The notes: generated from the letters alone by a model not told the origin. DNA of 64,000 nucleotides from Microbacterium testaceum StLB037 (GCF_000202635.1 NC_015125.1:1612001-1676000), one strand, 5' to 3'; positions 26,922 to 35,797 are shown, counted from the stretch's first letter. Numbers and translations are program-made.

Positions 26922-27862
26922 GGCCGGACGATTTCGAAGCCGCCCGCGCCGTCGACGGTGATCCGCTCCCCAATGCGGCGGAAGTCGGCGCTGTGACCGT
27001 CCTGGCCCGTGTGTTCGAAAGCGCCGACGAAGCGGTAGTAGATCCGCCCGAACTCGTCGCGATAGTGCGCGAACACGAGTCTCTTCTCCCCCGTGCCGGT
27101 GCCGACCGGAAGTGGAGCGGGGTCGACTCCGACGGTCACATCCACCGCGAGCCGCTGCACGATGCGCCGGCCGTCGTCGAGCAGCGCGTTGTGCCACTCC
27201 TTGTTCGGGTAGAGCTTCGGGAACCACACCTGCACGGTCGGCGACACACGCAGCATGCCGGAGCGGTGCATGACGAGATCCTTGCCGAAGAGACGGGCGA
27301 CATCGATGTGGCGACGGAAACGGGCATCCTCCTGGACGCCGACTCCCCCACGGACGATCCATTCGGCGGGGTCGGACGTGCGCCCGAACCGGAACGGCAC
27401 GAAGGTGCCCTTCTTGATCTGTGCGCGCTTCCGCTCGCGGATGTCGACGACCAACTCGTCGATCCGCTCCCGCGCGTCGTCCAGGGTGCGGATGTCCTGC
27501 ATCTTCCACCGCCAGAACTCGACGTTCGCGATGTCGATGACCCGGCGTTCCCGGAGCCGGTCCTGCGCGACCTGGTCGACGTGTTGGAGCTCGTCGATCT
27601 CTACGGCCAACCGGAACTGCGGGAAGTAGAGGTCGAGTAGCGCGAGCTTTTCGGCTTCGCGGGCGGGAACGGCCTGCTGGGTGACCCATTCGATCTCGGG
27701 GTCGTCCAACGCGTGCACGATGCGGCTGATCGCCCACACCTCGAACTTCTTGTGCACGATCTTCTGCAGCCGCAGCGCCTGCCATTCGAGTTCGGCGTCG
27801 ATCGGGGGAACCGCGAGGGGCTTGTCGGCATCCGCGGTGCGGACGCGGTCGATGCGAGGCAT
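26918..27862 (-). CDS. probable AbaSI/PvuRts1I-type modification-dependent endonuclease
   Basis: A 314-residue protein. The N-terminal half resembles a Vsr/PD-(D/E)XK nuclease: WVTQQAV, then the catalytic-type string LLDLYFPQFRLAVEIDELQH with Asp77, Glu88, Asp90, Glu91 and His94, and a helix pair with RIDELVVDI. The C-terminal half is beta-rich with VFAHYRDEFGRIYYRFVGAF, as expected for an SRA-like base-reading domain. Length (about 300) and order fit type IV enzymes of the AbaSI group that cut DNA containing hydroxymethyl- or glucosyl-hydroxymethylcytosine. It overlaps both neighbours by one to four bases. Family assignment is from memory of the motifs; activity is inferred. Confidence 0.68.
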   Translation of the reverse strand: MPRIDRVRTADADKPLAVPPIDAELEWQALRLQKIVHKKFEVWAISRIVHALDDPEIEWVTQQAVPAREAEKLALLDLYFPQFRLAVEIDELQHVDQVAQDRLRERRVIDIANVEFWRWKMQDIRTLDDARERIDELVVDIRERKRAQIKKGTFVPFRFGRTSDPAEWIVRGGVGVQEDARFRRHIDVARLFGKDLVMHRSGMLRVSPTVQVWFPKLYPNKEWHNALLDDGRRIVQRLAVDVTVGVDPAPLPVGTGTGEKRLVFAHYRDEFGRIYYRFVGAFEHTGQDGHSADFRRIGERITVDGAGGFEIVRP

Positions 27863-28686
27863 CAGTCGACCGGTCGGATGTCGTAGCCGAGGACCGTGCG
27901 GAAGTGGTCGATCATCGCGAGGTGCGCGGCGCCGCCGCTGGTGGAGCCGAAACCGAGTCTCCAGCCGGTGCGGAGGGTCTCGCCGTCGAGGCGGATGACT
28001 CCGTCGTCACCGTGCGAGGTGAGCCAACGTTCGCCTTTCTTTCGTTCACCCTCCTTCTGGCCGGGGTGGACGACCTGCTGCAGAAGCAGGCGCGGGTTGA
28101 ATGGGCCACCCGCCGCGTGCGGCTCTATGACCGGGCGGACCATGTCCCCGAACGCTTCGTCGAATGCGGCGCGGGTGGTGATCTCGGGGTGCTCACGCAG
28201 CCATCGCGCGCCGGCCAGGGCGAGCACATCCCACTTGCCGAGCTTCTCGGGGTCGTCGCCCCAGGTGAACTTGGTGCGATCGACGACATTGGTATGGAAG
28301 GTGGCGTCGGCCGCCTCCTGCCGCGTGCGGGCACCCTCATCCGACTGCACGACCGCGTACACGCGTTTGATGGATGCCAGAACCGCGTCGCGGACCTGGG
28401 GCTTCAGATCGTTGAACGCCGTCATTGCGTTCTGCCGATCGAGTGCGACGCCGTGGACATAGGTCAGGAAGTCGCGGTCGGATGCCGAGAGCGTCGGCTT
28501 CGCGAGGAGTTCGACGATCTCCCTCGTCGTGAGTGAGGCCTGGATGTCGAGCGCGATCTGGGTGTCTTCGAATCGCCGACGGCGGTGGTCGCCGACGAAC
28601 TGGAAGACGGTCAGGAGTCCCAGCGCGAGGGTCGTTACGACTCCGAACGCGAAGTCGAGGAGTTCAATGTCCACCGTTTCATCCAA
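27862..28686 (-). CDS. membrane-anchored protein of unknown function, nuclease operon
   Basis: A 274-residue protein with one N-terminal transmembrane helix (about residues 10-32, FAFGVVTTLALGLLTVFQFV) followed by a basic HRRRR stop and a soluble cytoplasmic helical region. No family recognised. The annotated start is TTG 28686; GTG 28674 with GGATGA just upstream is an alternative. Its stop shares a base with the nuclease start (TGATG), making it the first gene of a three-gene operon: membrane anchor, nuclease, DUF805 protein. It may sense or scaffold for the nuclease, which is speculation from linkage. Confidence 0.72.
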   Translation of the reverse strand: MDETVDIELLDFAFGVVTTLALGLLTVFQFVGDHRRRRFEDTQIALDIQASLTTREIVELLAKPTLSASDRDFLTYVHGVALDRQNAMTAFNDLKPQVRDAVLASIKRVYAVVQSDEGARTRQEAADATFHTNVVDRTKFTWGDDPEKLGKWDVLALAGARWLREHPEITTRAAFDEAFGDMVRPVIEPHAAGGPFNPRLLLQQVVHPGQKEGERKKGERWLTSHGDDGVIRLDGETLRTGWRLGFGSTSGGAAHLAMIDHFRTVLGYDIRPVD

Positions 28687-28753
28687 TGGGATGCCGGTGC
28701 GTCGAGGTGGTCGTCAGCTGTTCGGGTTCGTTCGGATTCGGGTGTCGAAAGGG

Positions 28754-29284
28754 CTACGGCGTGGGCGATGGAGCACGGTAGTCGTCGTCGTAGTAGTCGA
28801 AGGGGTTGCCCGGAACGCAGATGCCACCGACGCTGATGGCGTAGGTGGGCGCCGTGCTGAAGGAGATCGCATTGACGGGGCCGCCCGATCCGAAGACGAC
28901 GGGGACGGGCTTGGACACGATCCGTGACGTGATCTCCAGGCTGGCCCAGTAGTCCGCGACGCGCTGTACGTCCGCGGCAGGGTCGGTGCCCTCGGTCTGC
29001 GCGTAACCTCCGAGCGAGAAAGTCACCCCTTCTTGCCCATCCACTGAACACTGACCGGGCAGGGGCGCGCCTTTAGCGTCGAGCACCCACTCACGGGCAC
29101 CGACAGCGTTCATGGTGTCGTACAGGACAGAGACAACGTCATCTCGTGCTTGCTCCGGAGTCGTCATGTGTCCTGACGGGTTGGCCGCGCACCCGACGAT
29201 CCCCAGTAGCGAGGCCATTGCTGCGGCCACACGGCAGCCTCGCCGCACCTTCACAACGAGCGCCGCGAGGATATCCCTGCCCAT
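28754..29284 (-). CDS. lipoprotein, paralogue of the upstream gene
   Basis: A 176-residue lipoprotein with lipobox LLGIVGC. The mature part of about 140 residues has a helix (TTPEQARDDVVSVLYDTM), a Gly-rich strand section and the conserved end GGPVNAISFSTAPTYAISVG followed by CVPG. The preceding gene encodes a protein with the same lipobox layout and the same C-terminal motif, so this is a tandem duplication. Start uncertain: ATG 29284 used; GTG 29254 would give a more classical 22-residue signal peptide, and GTG 29326 would overlap the previous gene. Function unknown. Confidence 0.75.
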   Translation of the reverse strand: MGRDILAALVVKVRRGCRVAAAMASLLGIVGCAANPSGHMTTPEQARDDVVSVLYDTMNAVGAREWVLDAKGAPLPGQCSVDGQEGVTFSLGGYAQTEGTDPAADVQRVADYWASLEITSRIVSKPVPVVFGSGGPVNAISFSTAPTYAISVGGICVPGNPFDYYDDDYRAPSPTP

Positions 29285-29316
29285 ACCCTGAGTCGCGGGG
29301 CCCGGGGGTGCGGGAG

Positions 29317-29811
29317 TCAGGGCCACGGCCGGGGTGTCGGAGTCTGGTCGTAGAAGTCATACGAGTTCCCCGGAACGCACGGGCCGCCGACACTTATCGC
29401 ATATGTAGGGGCGGTGCTGAACGAGATCGCGTTCACTGGTCCACCCTCGCCGAAGACTCGGGGCACCGGGTCGGTGACCATGCGGGATCTGATCCCGAGG
29501 GTTTCCCAGTAGTCGGCGACGCGTTGAGCGTCGGCTAAGGGATCGGAGCCCAAGGTCGTTGTGTACGCGCCGTGCCCGAAGGCAACGCCACTCTGGCCGT
29601 TTCGGACGCATTCTTGCGGGATTGCCAATCCTTTGCGGTCGGGCACCCAGCCGGTCGCGCCGGAGGCGAGCATGGTGCCCTCCAAGATCTCAATGACCTG
29701 CTGCTGAGCCTCTTGCGGCGTCATGAAGTCTTCTTTCGTCGTGGCGCAGCTCGCGAGGGCTCCCGCGAGAACGATCGCCAGGGCCGCGGCGATGAGCCTA
29801 AGGGCGATCAC
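29317..29811 (-). CDS. lipoprotein of tandem paralogous pair
   Basis: A 164-residue lipoprotein. Signal peptide IALRLIAAALAIVLAGALASC with the lipobox at LASC (about residue 21). The mature protein shares with the next gene the motifs TPQEAQQQVIEILEGTM, ADAQRVADYWETL, and the identical GGPVNAISFSTAPTYAISVG. The GTG start overlaps the DUF1023 hydrolase stop in GTGA, so translation is coupled. As part of an operon with a DUF6507 protein and a secreted-type hydrolase it may be a surface partner of those proteins, possibly protecting against them. No known function. Confidence 0.8.
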   Translation of the reverse strand: MIALRLIAAALAIVLAGALASCATTKEDFMTPQEAQQQVIEILEGTMLASGATGWVPDRKGLAIPQECVRNGQSGVAFGHGAYTTTLGSDPLADAQRVADYWETLGIRSRMVTDPVPRVFGEGGPVNAISFSTAPTYAISVGGPCVPGNSYDFYDQTPTPRPWP

Positions 29812-31697
29812 AAGCTGAACCCGGGGGTGTTGATGATGCTTTCCCAACCTTGTTGAAGAGCGGTCCTGCTCTTTGGTACCGCGGGAGTGAGCCCGCCTTG
29901 ACCGCCTGTAGCGAGAGCAGTGTTCAAGAGTGACTCCGTTCCCAGGTCGAGATATCCCCATCCGCGTTCGGGCTCGACGAGGACGTTGTGGTCGGTCACA
30001 GGGTGCATCCCGTTGTCTCCATCCGTCCCGAAGGTCTGTGCTCTGAAAGAATCCGCGGTCGGATCGATCGGATGGTCAGGGCTCATTCGACCCACCCACG
30101 CCCACTGGTCCCCTTGGCCGTTTTCCATGAGTGGGATCATGTTGCGCGCCTGCCCCGCGTAGACGGTGTTCGAGTTGATCTCGGACGCTGATTCGATGGA
30201 GGCGGGAAGCCCCGCCGAGCCGAGCGCGACGTACGCATCCACTCTCGGCGTCCCCGGAAGAGTCAGCGCGATCGAGGCGGTCGTCGTCCCATAGGAGTGC
30301 CCAACGACGCTCAACCTCGGATCATCCGCTCGAGTCGCGGTGAATCCCGACAGCGCACGACTCAGATTCAGTGCACCGGTCCGCGCGTACTCGTTGCTCA
30401 TCACGTCGATGCCGCCCTCACTGAGTGGCACGGGCGGCGTTTTGTAGCCCATCCATGCCACCACCGCCTGATCATGAGCCGCTGCGGCGTGGGATTGCTC
30501 GTCTGAGATGTTCTGCGCAGCCCTGGCCCAACCTGTCATGTCACGAGATGTGCTTCCCATCCCGGGCACTGCGTACGTCACGGTAGAAGCCTGATCAAGG
30601 TCGCCGATCGAGATGGCCGCGAGTGGAGGGCGGTCGTCGTTCAGCATGATGAGTTGCCGATCGGGAGCCTCCGATGGAGCGTCCAGCGCCGCCTCGATGT
30701 TCAACAGATTGTCCAGGCGCTCCCTCAGATACTTCAGCCGTGATTCCTTTCCGCCTCCCACGCCGTACTCCGGTCCCCAGGTTGGATCCGCACGATTCAT
30801 CTCCGTCTCTATGGCGGCGCGCGCCGCGTCGATCTCGTGAGTAAGCGTCGTGCGATTGGCGAGGTCGCGTGACCGGTACGTCACCCCTTCGAGGTTGCCG
30901 ATGATGAGCGAGGCCCCGCTGATCAGGGCGGCTGCGTGAGAGGCATCCACATTCCGCCACCATGCGGCGACGTCCTTCGGGGCCGGTGGGTGATCGCGCA
31001 GCATCGCGGGCCAATCGGGATGCTCGGCCAACATCCGCGCCACCTCATCCGCCTCCATGGTGGCGAGCCGGTGGAGGATGCTCATCGAGATGCGTGAACG
31101 GAAGTCCTCGCTCTCTTGGGCCCAGGTCAGCGAGAGATATCGAGGCACCACTCGGGACCACATCACCGGTGAGGCACGCTCCACATCACCGATCCGGCGC
31201 AGATCCTGCTCGCACTCGACGAGGGCGGCGCGCAGCGCGCGTCGCAGGCTCTCGCAGCGCTCCTCGAGCTCTTCGTTCCGGGAGTAGCTGTACGGCCCCC
31301 ACCCGGCCAGCGGGTCGTCCGGGTCGTCGGCCACGTCGTTCGATTCCCGGTAGGCGAGCACAGCGGACCGATGTGCGGCGATGTCCTCGATCAACCGAGC
31401 GCGAGTCGAACCGAGAGCGCTCAGCCTCTCGCCGAGGACCCGAAGGGCTGTGGATGCTGCAGCCGATGCGTCGTCGAGGTCGTTCGCCGCCATGGAGGCG
31501 GGCTGCAGGGCGGTGACCACCGAGGCTGTGTCGGGCGTATCGAAGACGTCGGGCAGAGTGCTCCACCTCGCGGTGGCTTCATCGACACGTTGACGCACCG
31601 TCAGGGCGGCGGCCGCCATCGTGTCCGCGGCCGCGACGAGCGAGGTGGCATCGGCGGGAAGCTCCGGCACGTCGGTGACATCGATGAGCTCGCTCAT
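29808..31697 (-). CDS. DUF1023 alpha/beta-hydrolase with WXG-like N-terminal region
   Basis: A 629-residue protein. Residues 1-300 are helical and rich in Ala/Asp/Arg, resembling the long coiled N-terminal regions of WXG/LXG proteins secreted by type VII systems. Residues about 350-600 form the DUF1023 alpha/beta-hydrolase domain with the nucleophile elbow VVGHSYGTT (Ser468) and a late histidine in DHNVLVEP. No signal peptide is visible, consistent with type VII or no export. It overlaps the upstream DUF6507 gene by four bases and the downstream lipoprotein gene by four bases. Substrate unknown; ester or lipid hydrolysis is expected from the fold. Confidence 0.82.
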   Translation of the reverse strand: MSELIDVTDVPELPADATSLVAAADTMAAAALTVRQRVDEATARWSTLPDVFDTPDTASVVTALQPASMAANDLDDASAAASTALRVLGERLSALGSTRARLIEDIAAHRSAVLAYRESNDVADDPDDPLAGWGPYSYSRNEELEERCESLRRALRAALVECEQDLRRIGDVERASPVMWSRVVPRYLSLTWAQESEDFRSRISMSILHRLATMEADEVARMLAEHPDWPAMLRDHPPAPKDVAAWWRNVDASHAAALISGASLIIGNLEGVTYRSRDLANRTTLTHEIDAARAAIETEMNRADPTWGPEYGVGGGKESRLKYLRERLDNLLNIEAALDAPSEAPDRQLIMLNDDRPPLAAISIGDLDQASTVTYAVPGMGSTSRDMTGWARAAQNISDEQSHAAAAHDQAVVAWMGYKTPPVPLSEGGIDVMSNEYARTGALNLSRALSGFTATRADDPRLSVVGHSYGTTTASIALTLPGTPRVDAYVALGSAGLPASIESASEINSNTVYAGQARNMIPLMENGQGDQWAWVGRMSPDHPIDPTADSFRAQTFGTDGDNGMHPVTDHNVLVEPERGWGYLDLGTESLLNTALATGGQGGLTPAVPKSRTALQQGWESIINTPGFSL

Positions 31698-32044
31698 CTG
31701 GGCACCGCCCCGAAACCACGCTTCGTCAACGGAAGGACCCCTTTGGCGATGGCGGTCGTCTGCGCGGCCATCTCGTCGTCGCCGGTGACGAAGGCGATCG
31801 TGGCATCCTGCAGCTTCCGGGCGACCTCGCCGGCGTATGCGGCGATACCTGGGCCGCTCTGTCTGCGTGGCGAGAACACGGACTCGAGGCCACGGAGCAC
31901 ACCGGATGCGTCCGAGCGGAGCGCGGCCACCGCGTCGTCAACAGCGGCAAGGGTGCGATCCACAGCGGCGGTGACATCGTCGAAGCACACGGCCACATCG
32001 GACATGACGGCCGCCACGCCGACGGCATCCACGGAATAACGCAT
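31694..32044 (-). CDS. DUF6507 / WXG100-like small helical protein
   Basis: A 116-residue protein of alpha-helical hairpin type. The pattern VGVAAVMSDVAVCFDDVTAAVDRTL ... GIAAYAGEVARKLQDATIAF ... GDDEMAAQ matches what I recall of the DUF6507 family, a distant relative of ESAT-6/WXG100 proteins. It heads a four-gene operon with the DUF1023 hydrolase and two lipoproteins. A TAGTTT box lies exactly six bases before the ATG, so the operon is probably transcribed from a leaderless promoter. It may serve as a secretion or folding partner of the hydrolase. Confidence 0.75.
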   Translation of the reverse strand: MRYSVDAVGVAAVMSDVAVCFDDVTAAVDRTLAAVDDAVAALRSDASGVLRGLESVFSPRRQSGPGIAAYAGEVARKLQDATIAFVTGDDEMAAQTTAIAKGVLPLTKRGFGAVPR

Positions 32045-32050
32045 CCGGTA

Positions 32051-32056
32051 AAACTA
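32051..32056 (-). promoter_or_regulatory. -10 box of leaderless promoter (DUF6507 operon)
   Basis: TAGTTT on the minus strand, six bases before the ATG at 32044. A loose -35-like TTCACC lies about 16 bases further upstream. Confidence 0.6.
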
Positions 32057-32221
32057 GGTAGGCCGCGGGGGCGGTGAAGGCGTCGTGTGGATAACTCACG
32101 CTGAGTTTCATCCGCGTCATCACCCTCCTGGAACCCCCGCATGTCGTGACCGCGATGAACCTTCGACCGGGGCCGGTGTCGCAACGTGACGATGGGCGGA
32201 CCCGATGTCGGGGCCCCGGGC

Positions 32222-32227
32222 TAGCCT
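32222..32227 (+). promoter_or_regulatory. -10 box of leaderless promoter (ATP-grasp gene)
   Basis: TAGCCT exactly six bases before the ATG at 32234, with no Shine-Dalgarno upstream. Confidence 0.6.
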
Positions 32228-32233
32228 GGCGAC

Positions 32234-33175
32234 ATGTCGGGCAGCGTGTACGTGATCCATGACAACCCCTCGTGGTTGCCGCCGTTCCAGGCGGCCTTCG
32301 ATGCCGAGGGAGTGCCGCTCAAAGAGTGGCTCCTGACCGAGGGGGCGATCGATCTCTCGACAGAGCCGCCGGAGGGTGTGTTCTGGTCGCGGCTGAGCGC
32401 CTCCGCGCACACACGCGATCGCGCGCACAGCAAGGACTACGGTCGGGCCGTTCTCCGGTGGCTCGCGTCCTGGGGTCGCACCGTCGTCAACGGCGCCGAC
32501 GTGCTCGAGCTCGAGGTGAGCAAGGTCGCGCAGCACGTGGCTCTTCAGCACGCGGGCATCGAGGTTGCGCGTACCGTCGCCGTGCTCGGCACCGAGGGGA
32601 TCGTCGAGCGGGCTGCGGAGTTCGGTGCGCCCTTCATCAGCAAGCACAACCAGGGCGGGAAGGGCCTCGGTGTGCGGCGGTGGGACTCCGTCGCGGAGTT
32701 CGCGGCGTGGGTCGAGGGCCCCGACTTCGAGCCGTCGCCCGACGGGATCACGCTCCTGCAGGAGCTGCTCGTCGCGAAGGCGCCGTTCATCACGCGCGCG
32801 GAGTTCGTCGCGGGTTCGCTGGTCTACGCGGTGCGCGTCGACACGAGCGCGGGAAGCTTCGAGCTGTGCCCGGCCGAAGCCTGCGCCGTTCCCGGTGCCG
32901 ACGGCATCGAGCCCGAGCCGATGTTCCGTCGTCGGGATGACGTCGACCCCGAGCTGATCGACCGGTACCTGGCCTTCCTGGCCGCCGAGGGCATCGGCAT
33001 CGCCGGCATCGAGTTCATCGAGACGCGCGACGGCCGCACGGTCACCTACGACGTGAACACCAACACGAACTACAACCCCGACGTCGAGGCGGCGGCCCCC
33101 CGCTCAGGTCCGCGCGAGATCGCGCGCTGGCTCGGCTCGCTCCTGCCGCAGGAAGCGGTGGCGGCCCGTGGCTGA
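32234..33175 (+). CDS. ATP-grasp / RimK-like ligase
   Basis: A 313-residue protein of the ATP-grasp superfamily, which couples ATP cleavage to carboxylate-amine or -thiol ligation. Features: an N-terminal preATP-grasp domain (VYVIHDNPSWLPPFQAAF), the lysine and glycine-rich loop ISKHNQGGKGLGVRRW, the LLQELL segment, and the metal-binding end IEFIETRDGRTVTYDVNTNTNYNPD. It overlaps the sulfhydrylase gene by eight bases, so the two are made together. The product is unknown: sulfur amino acid conjugation is a reasonable guess from the pairing. Likely leaderless. Confidence 0.85.
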   Translation: MSGSVYVIHDNPSWLPPFQAAFDAEGVPLKEWLLTEGAIDLSTEPPEGVFWSRLSASAHTRDRAHSKDYGRAVLRWLASWGRTVVNGADVLELEVSKVAQHVALQHAGIEVARTVAVLGTEGIVERAAEFGAPFISKHNQGGKGLGVRRWDSVAEFAAWVEGPDFEPSPDGITLLQELLVAKAPFITRAEFVAGSLVYAVRVDTSAGSFELCPAEACAVPGADGIEPEPMFRRRDDVDPELIDRYLAFLAAEGIGIAGIEFIETRDGRTVTYDVNTNTNYNPDVEAAAPRSGPREIARWLGSLLPQEAVAARG

Positions 33176-34481
33176 GGCTGCAGCGCCGCACGCGGAGTGG
33201 GAAGGCTTCGGCTTCCAGACGCGTCAAGTGCACGCTGGGGAGGTGGAGGACCTCACGCACGGTTCCCGCGTGACGCCCGTCCACCTGTCGGCGGCCTATC
33301 GCTTCGCGTCGTTTCAAGAGGCGACCGACCGGTTCGCGGGCGCCGATCTCGGGCACCTTTACTCTCGCAACCTCAACCCGACGAACCAGGTGGCCGAACG
33401 GCGTCTGGCTTCTCTCGAGGGTGGGAGCGGAGCGATCGTCGTCGGGTCGGGTCAGGCGGCGATCACGACCGCACTGCTGGCGCTGGCGGGTAGTGGCGAA
33501 CACATCCTCTCCACCGCGAGCATCTACAGCGGCACGCGCGTGCTGTTCGACCGAACGTTCGCGCGCATGGGGGTGACCGTCGAGTACGTCTGGGACCCTG
33601 ACGACGAGGCGGAATGGGACGCCCTCGTCCGTCCCGAGACAAAGGCGATCTTCACCGAGACGCTGCCCAATCCGAAGAACGACATCGTCGACATCGCCGC
33701 CGTCGCCCGCGTCGCGAAGCGCTACGGCATCCCCCTCATCGTCGACAACACCATCGCGACGCCGTTCCTGATCCGCCCGATCGAGCACGGCGCCCACGTC
33801 GTCGTGCACTCCGCGACCAAGTTCCTCTCCGGCCACGGGGCGAACCTCGCCGGGGCGGTGGTCGACGGGGGAACGTTCGACTGGGTGGCATCCGACCGCT
33901 CCTACCCCGCGATCACGGAGACGCCGATCGCCACGCATGCGTCGTTCGTCGACGCGTTCGGTCCGCGCGCCTTCGAATTCTCACTGCGGTTCGGGATCGC
34001 GAACGACACCGGCCCGGCATTGTCCCCTCTGAACGGCTTTCTGCTGCAGCAGGGCATGGAGACGCTGTCTGTGCGCATGCGCCAGCACCTCGCGAGCGCA
34101 CGCACCATCGCCGAGTGGCTCGAGACGCACGACGCCGTTGAGAGCGTCGACTACGCCGGCCTCCCGTCGCACCCGCAGCACGCTCTCGCCGTTCGCGACT
34201 ACGGCGGACTCTCCGGCTCGGTGTTCTCGTTCACCGTGCGCGGTGGCCGTGATGGTGCGGAGCGGTTCTTCGACGCCCTGCGTCTCTTCAGCCGCATGAC
34301 GAACATCGGCGACACCCGATCGATGGCCCTTCATCCCGCGACCACCACGCACCTCGGCTTCACGCAAGAGACGCGCGACCGCCTCGGCATCGGCGACGGT
34401 CTCGTTCGCCTGTCGATCGGACTCGAGGATGCCGAAGACCTCATCGCCGACCTCGACCAGGCCTTGCGCGCGGCCATCTGA
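33168..34481 (+). CDS. O-acetylhomoserine sulfhydrylase-like PLP enzyme
   Basis: A 437-residue Cys/Met-metabolism enzyme of fold type I. Visible: [27 protein letters not shown] at the start, the phosphate-binding [33 protein letters not shown] and the PLP lysine in [11 protein letters not shown]. The sequence is closer to O-acetylhomoserine aminocarboxypropyltransferase (MetY/CysD) than to cystathionine gamma-synthase, which lacks the long insert before the lysine. GTG start at 33168 overlaps the ATP-grasp gene. A strong terminator follows at 34591. Probably makes homocysteine directly from sulfide; a dedicated role with the ATP-grasp enzyme is possible. Confidence 0.88.
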   Translation: MAEAAAPHAEWEGFGFQTRQVHAGEVEDLTHGSRVTPVHLSAAYRFASFQEATDRFAGADLGHLYSRNLNPTNQVAERRLASLEGGSGAIVVGSGQAAITTALLALAGSGEHILSTASIYSGTRVLFDRTFARMGVTVEYVWDPDDEAEWDALVRPETKAIFTETLPNPKNDIVDIAAVARVAKRYGIPLIVDNTIATPFLIRPIEHGAHVVVHSATKFLSGHGANLAGAVVDGGTFDWVASDRSYPAITETPIATHASFVDAFGPRAFEFSLRFGIANDTGPALSPLNGFLLQQGMETLSVRMRQHLASARTIAEWLETHDAVESVDYAGLPSHPQHALAVRDYGGLSGSVFSFTVRGGRDGAERFFDALRLFSRMTNIGDTRSMALHPATTTHLGFTQETRDRLGIGDGLVRLSIGLEDAEDLIADLDQALRAAI

Positions 34482-34590
34482 CCGTCGCGCCGGTCCCGGA
34501 CTCCGCGTCCAGTGTGTCGTGTGCCCGTGCGCCCGTGCGCCCGGCGCCTTGCGGGGGCCGTGCCGGCGTGCCCGCGCGCGGTCGTTGAGT

Positions 34591-34637
34591 GTCCAAAACA
34601 CCCGGACGATTCCGGAAACCGTCCGGGTGTCTTGGAC
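34591..34637. terminator. bidirectional terminator
   Basis: 18-bp arms GTCCAAAACACCCGGACG / CGTCCGGGTGTCTTGGAC with one mismatch and an 11-base loop, between convergent genes ending at 34481 and 34696. The outer GAGTGTCCAARACAC motif recurs at 38704-38728. Confidence 0.85.
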
Positions 34638-34695
34638 AGCGAATGGGTGGAGGGGTGTCGCGCGCGTCGCCCCTCACGGTGGACACCGCGCGGGC

Positions 34696-35757
34696 TCAGG
34701 CGTCGCGCAGCGCCTCCAGACGGCGCACGCGCGGGATCACCTCGAGGGCGAAACGCTGCATCTCAGGGAGGTGCGGTGAGAACTGCAGGAGCAGCGTCGA
34801 GACGCCGACGTCCGCGAACGCGACGATCCGCTCGGCGACCTGGTCGGGGGTGCCGACGAGGTTCGGGCGGAGGCCGCGGTTCGACACCGAGTACTCCTTC
34901 AGGTCGACGGGGGTGTCGAGCTTCGACTTGCTCACGAAGTCCTGGTACGACCCGTACGCCGCTCCCCCGCGCACGTCCGTGATGCGTGCGATCTCTGTCT
35001 GCGCCTCTTCCTCGGTGTCGCGCACCACGGCGTAGGCGGCCATGCCGAACGCCTCGAACGGCTTCCCCCCGGCGGAAGCCCGCCGCTGCCGCATGTCCGC
35101 GACCTTCGCCGACAGCTCCTCGAGGGTCCCGCCGTGCGTGAGGTACGCGTCGGCGAAGCGCGTGATGGCGGTGCGACCGGCCTCGCTCTCGCCGCCGGCG
35201 TACAGGCGCGGGCGCACTCGCGGCTTGGGCTCGGTGTAGGTCCCCTCGGTGCGGTAGTACTCCCCCGCGTACGCGAAGGGTGTTTCCGACCAGAGCCCGC
35301 GCAGCACCTCCACCCACTCGATCGTGCGGGCGTAACGGTCATCGTGCGCGCTGAACAGGCCGTCGTACTGCTTGGCCTCCTCGGCCCACCACGCCGACAC
35401 GACGTTCAGGGTGAACCGACCGCCGCTCATCTCGTCGATCGTCGCGGCCTGCTTCGCCGTGTGGAACGGGTTGTGGAATCCCGGGCGGACCGCGGTCATC
35501 AGCTCGAGAGACGAAGTCACTGCGGCCAGGCCCGCGGTCACCGCCCAGGCATCGAGCGACGGAGCCTCGACACCCTTGATGTCGTTGAGGTTGAGCTCGG
35601 GGATGAGGGTCAGATCGAAGCCGCCCTCCTCGGCGACCCGCGCGATCTCGGCGATGTGCGCGAACGAGACAGGTGTCTGCTCGTCGTCGACATTGCGCAG
35701 CCACCCGCCGAAGATCGGGGTCCAGTAGCCGAATCGCACGCGCTGAGGGGATGCCAT
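34696..35757 (-). CDS. LLM class flavin-dependent monooxygenase (SfnG/SsuD-like)
   Basis: A 353-residue TIM-barrel luciferase-like monooxygenase that probably uses reduced FMN. The N-terminus FGYWTPIFGGWLRNVDDEQTP and motifs HPFHTAKQAATIDEMSGGRF-like (here NPFHTAKQAATID), SAWWAEEAKQYDG and GEYYRTEGTY fit alkane- or dimethylsulfone monooxygenases of the SfnG/SsuD branch. Proximity to the sulfur-assimilating enzyme at 33168 supports a role in organosulfur use. GGATGGAGG precedes the ATG at 35757. Substrate is inferred only. Confidence 0.88.
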   Translation of the reverse strand: MASPQRVRFGYWTPIFGGWLRNVDDEQTPVSFAHIAEIARVAEEGGFDLTLIPELNLNDIKGVEAPSLDAWAVTAGLAAVTSSLELMTAVRPGFHNPFHTAKQAATIDEMSGGRFTLNVVSAWWAEEAKQYDGLFSAHDDRYARTIEWVEVLRGLWSETPFAYAGEYYRTEGTYTEPKPRVRPRLYAGGESEAGRTAITRFADAYLTHGGTLEELSAKVADMRQRRASAGGKPFEAFGMAAYAVVRDTEEEAQTEIARITDVRGGAAYGSYQDFVSKSKLDTPVDLKEYSVSNRGLRPNLVGTPDQVAERIVAFADVGVSTLLLQFSPHLPEMQRFALEVIPRVRRLEALRDA

Positions 35758-35797
35758 GCCTCCATCCTCACCCGAGCGACGGGCCCCGGCGCGACGC

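Noticed and set aside
32086..32094. Perfect DnaA box TGTGGATAA (reverse)
   Set aside because: Single copy between two divergent genes; about one chance match is expected in a window of this size, and no neighbouring boxes support it.
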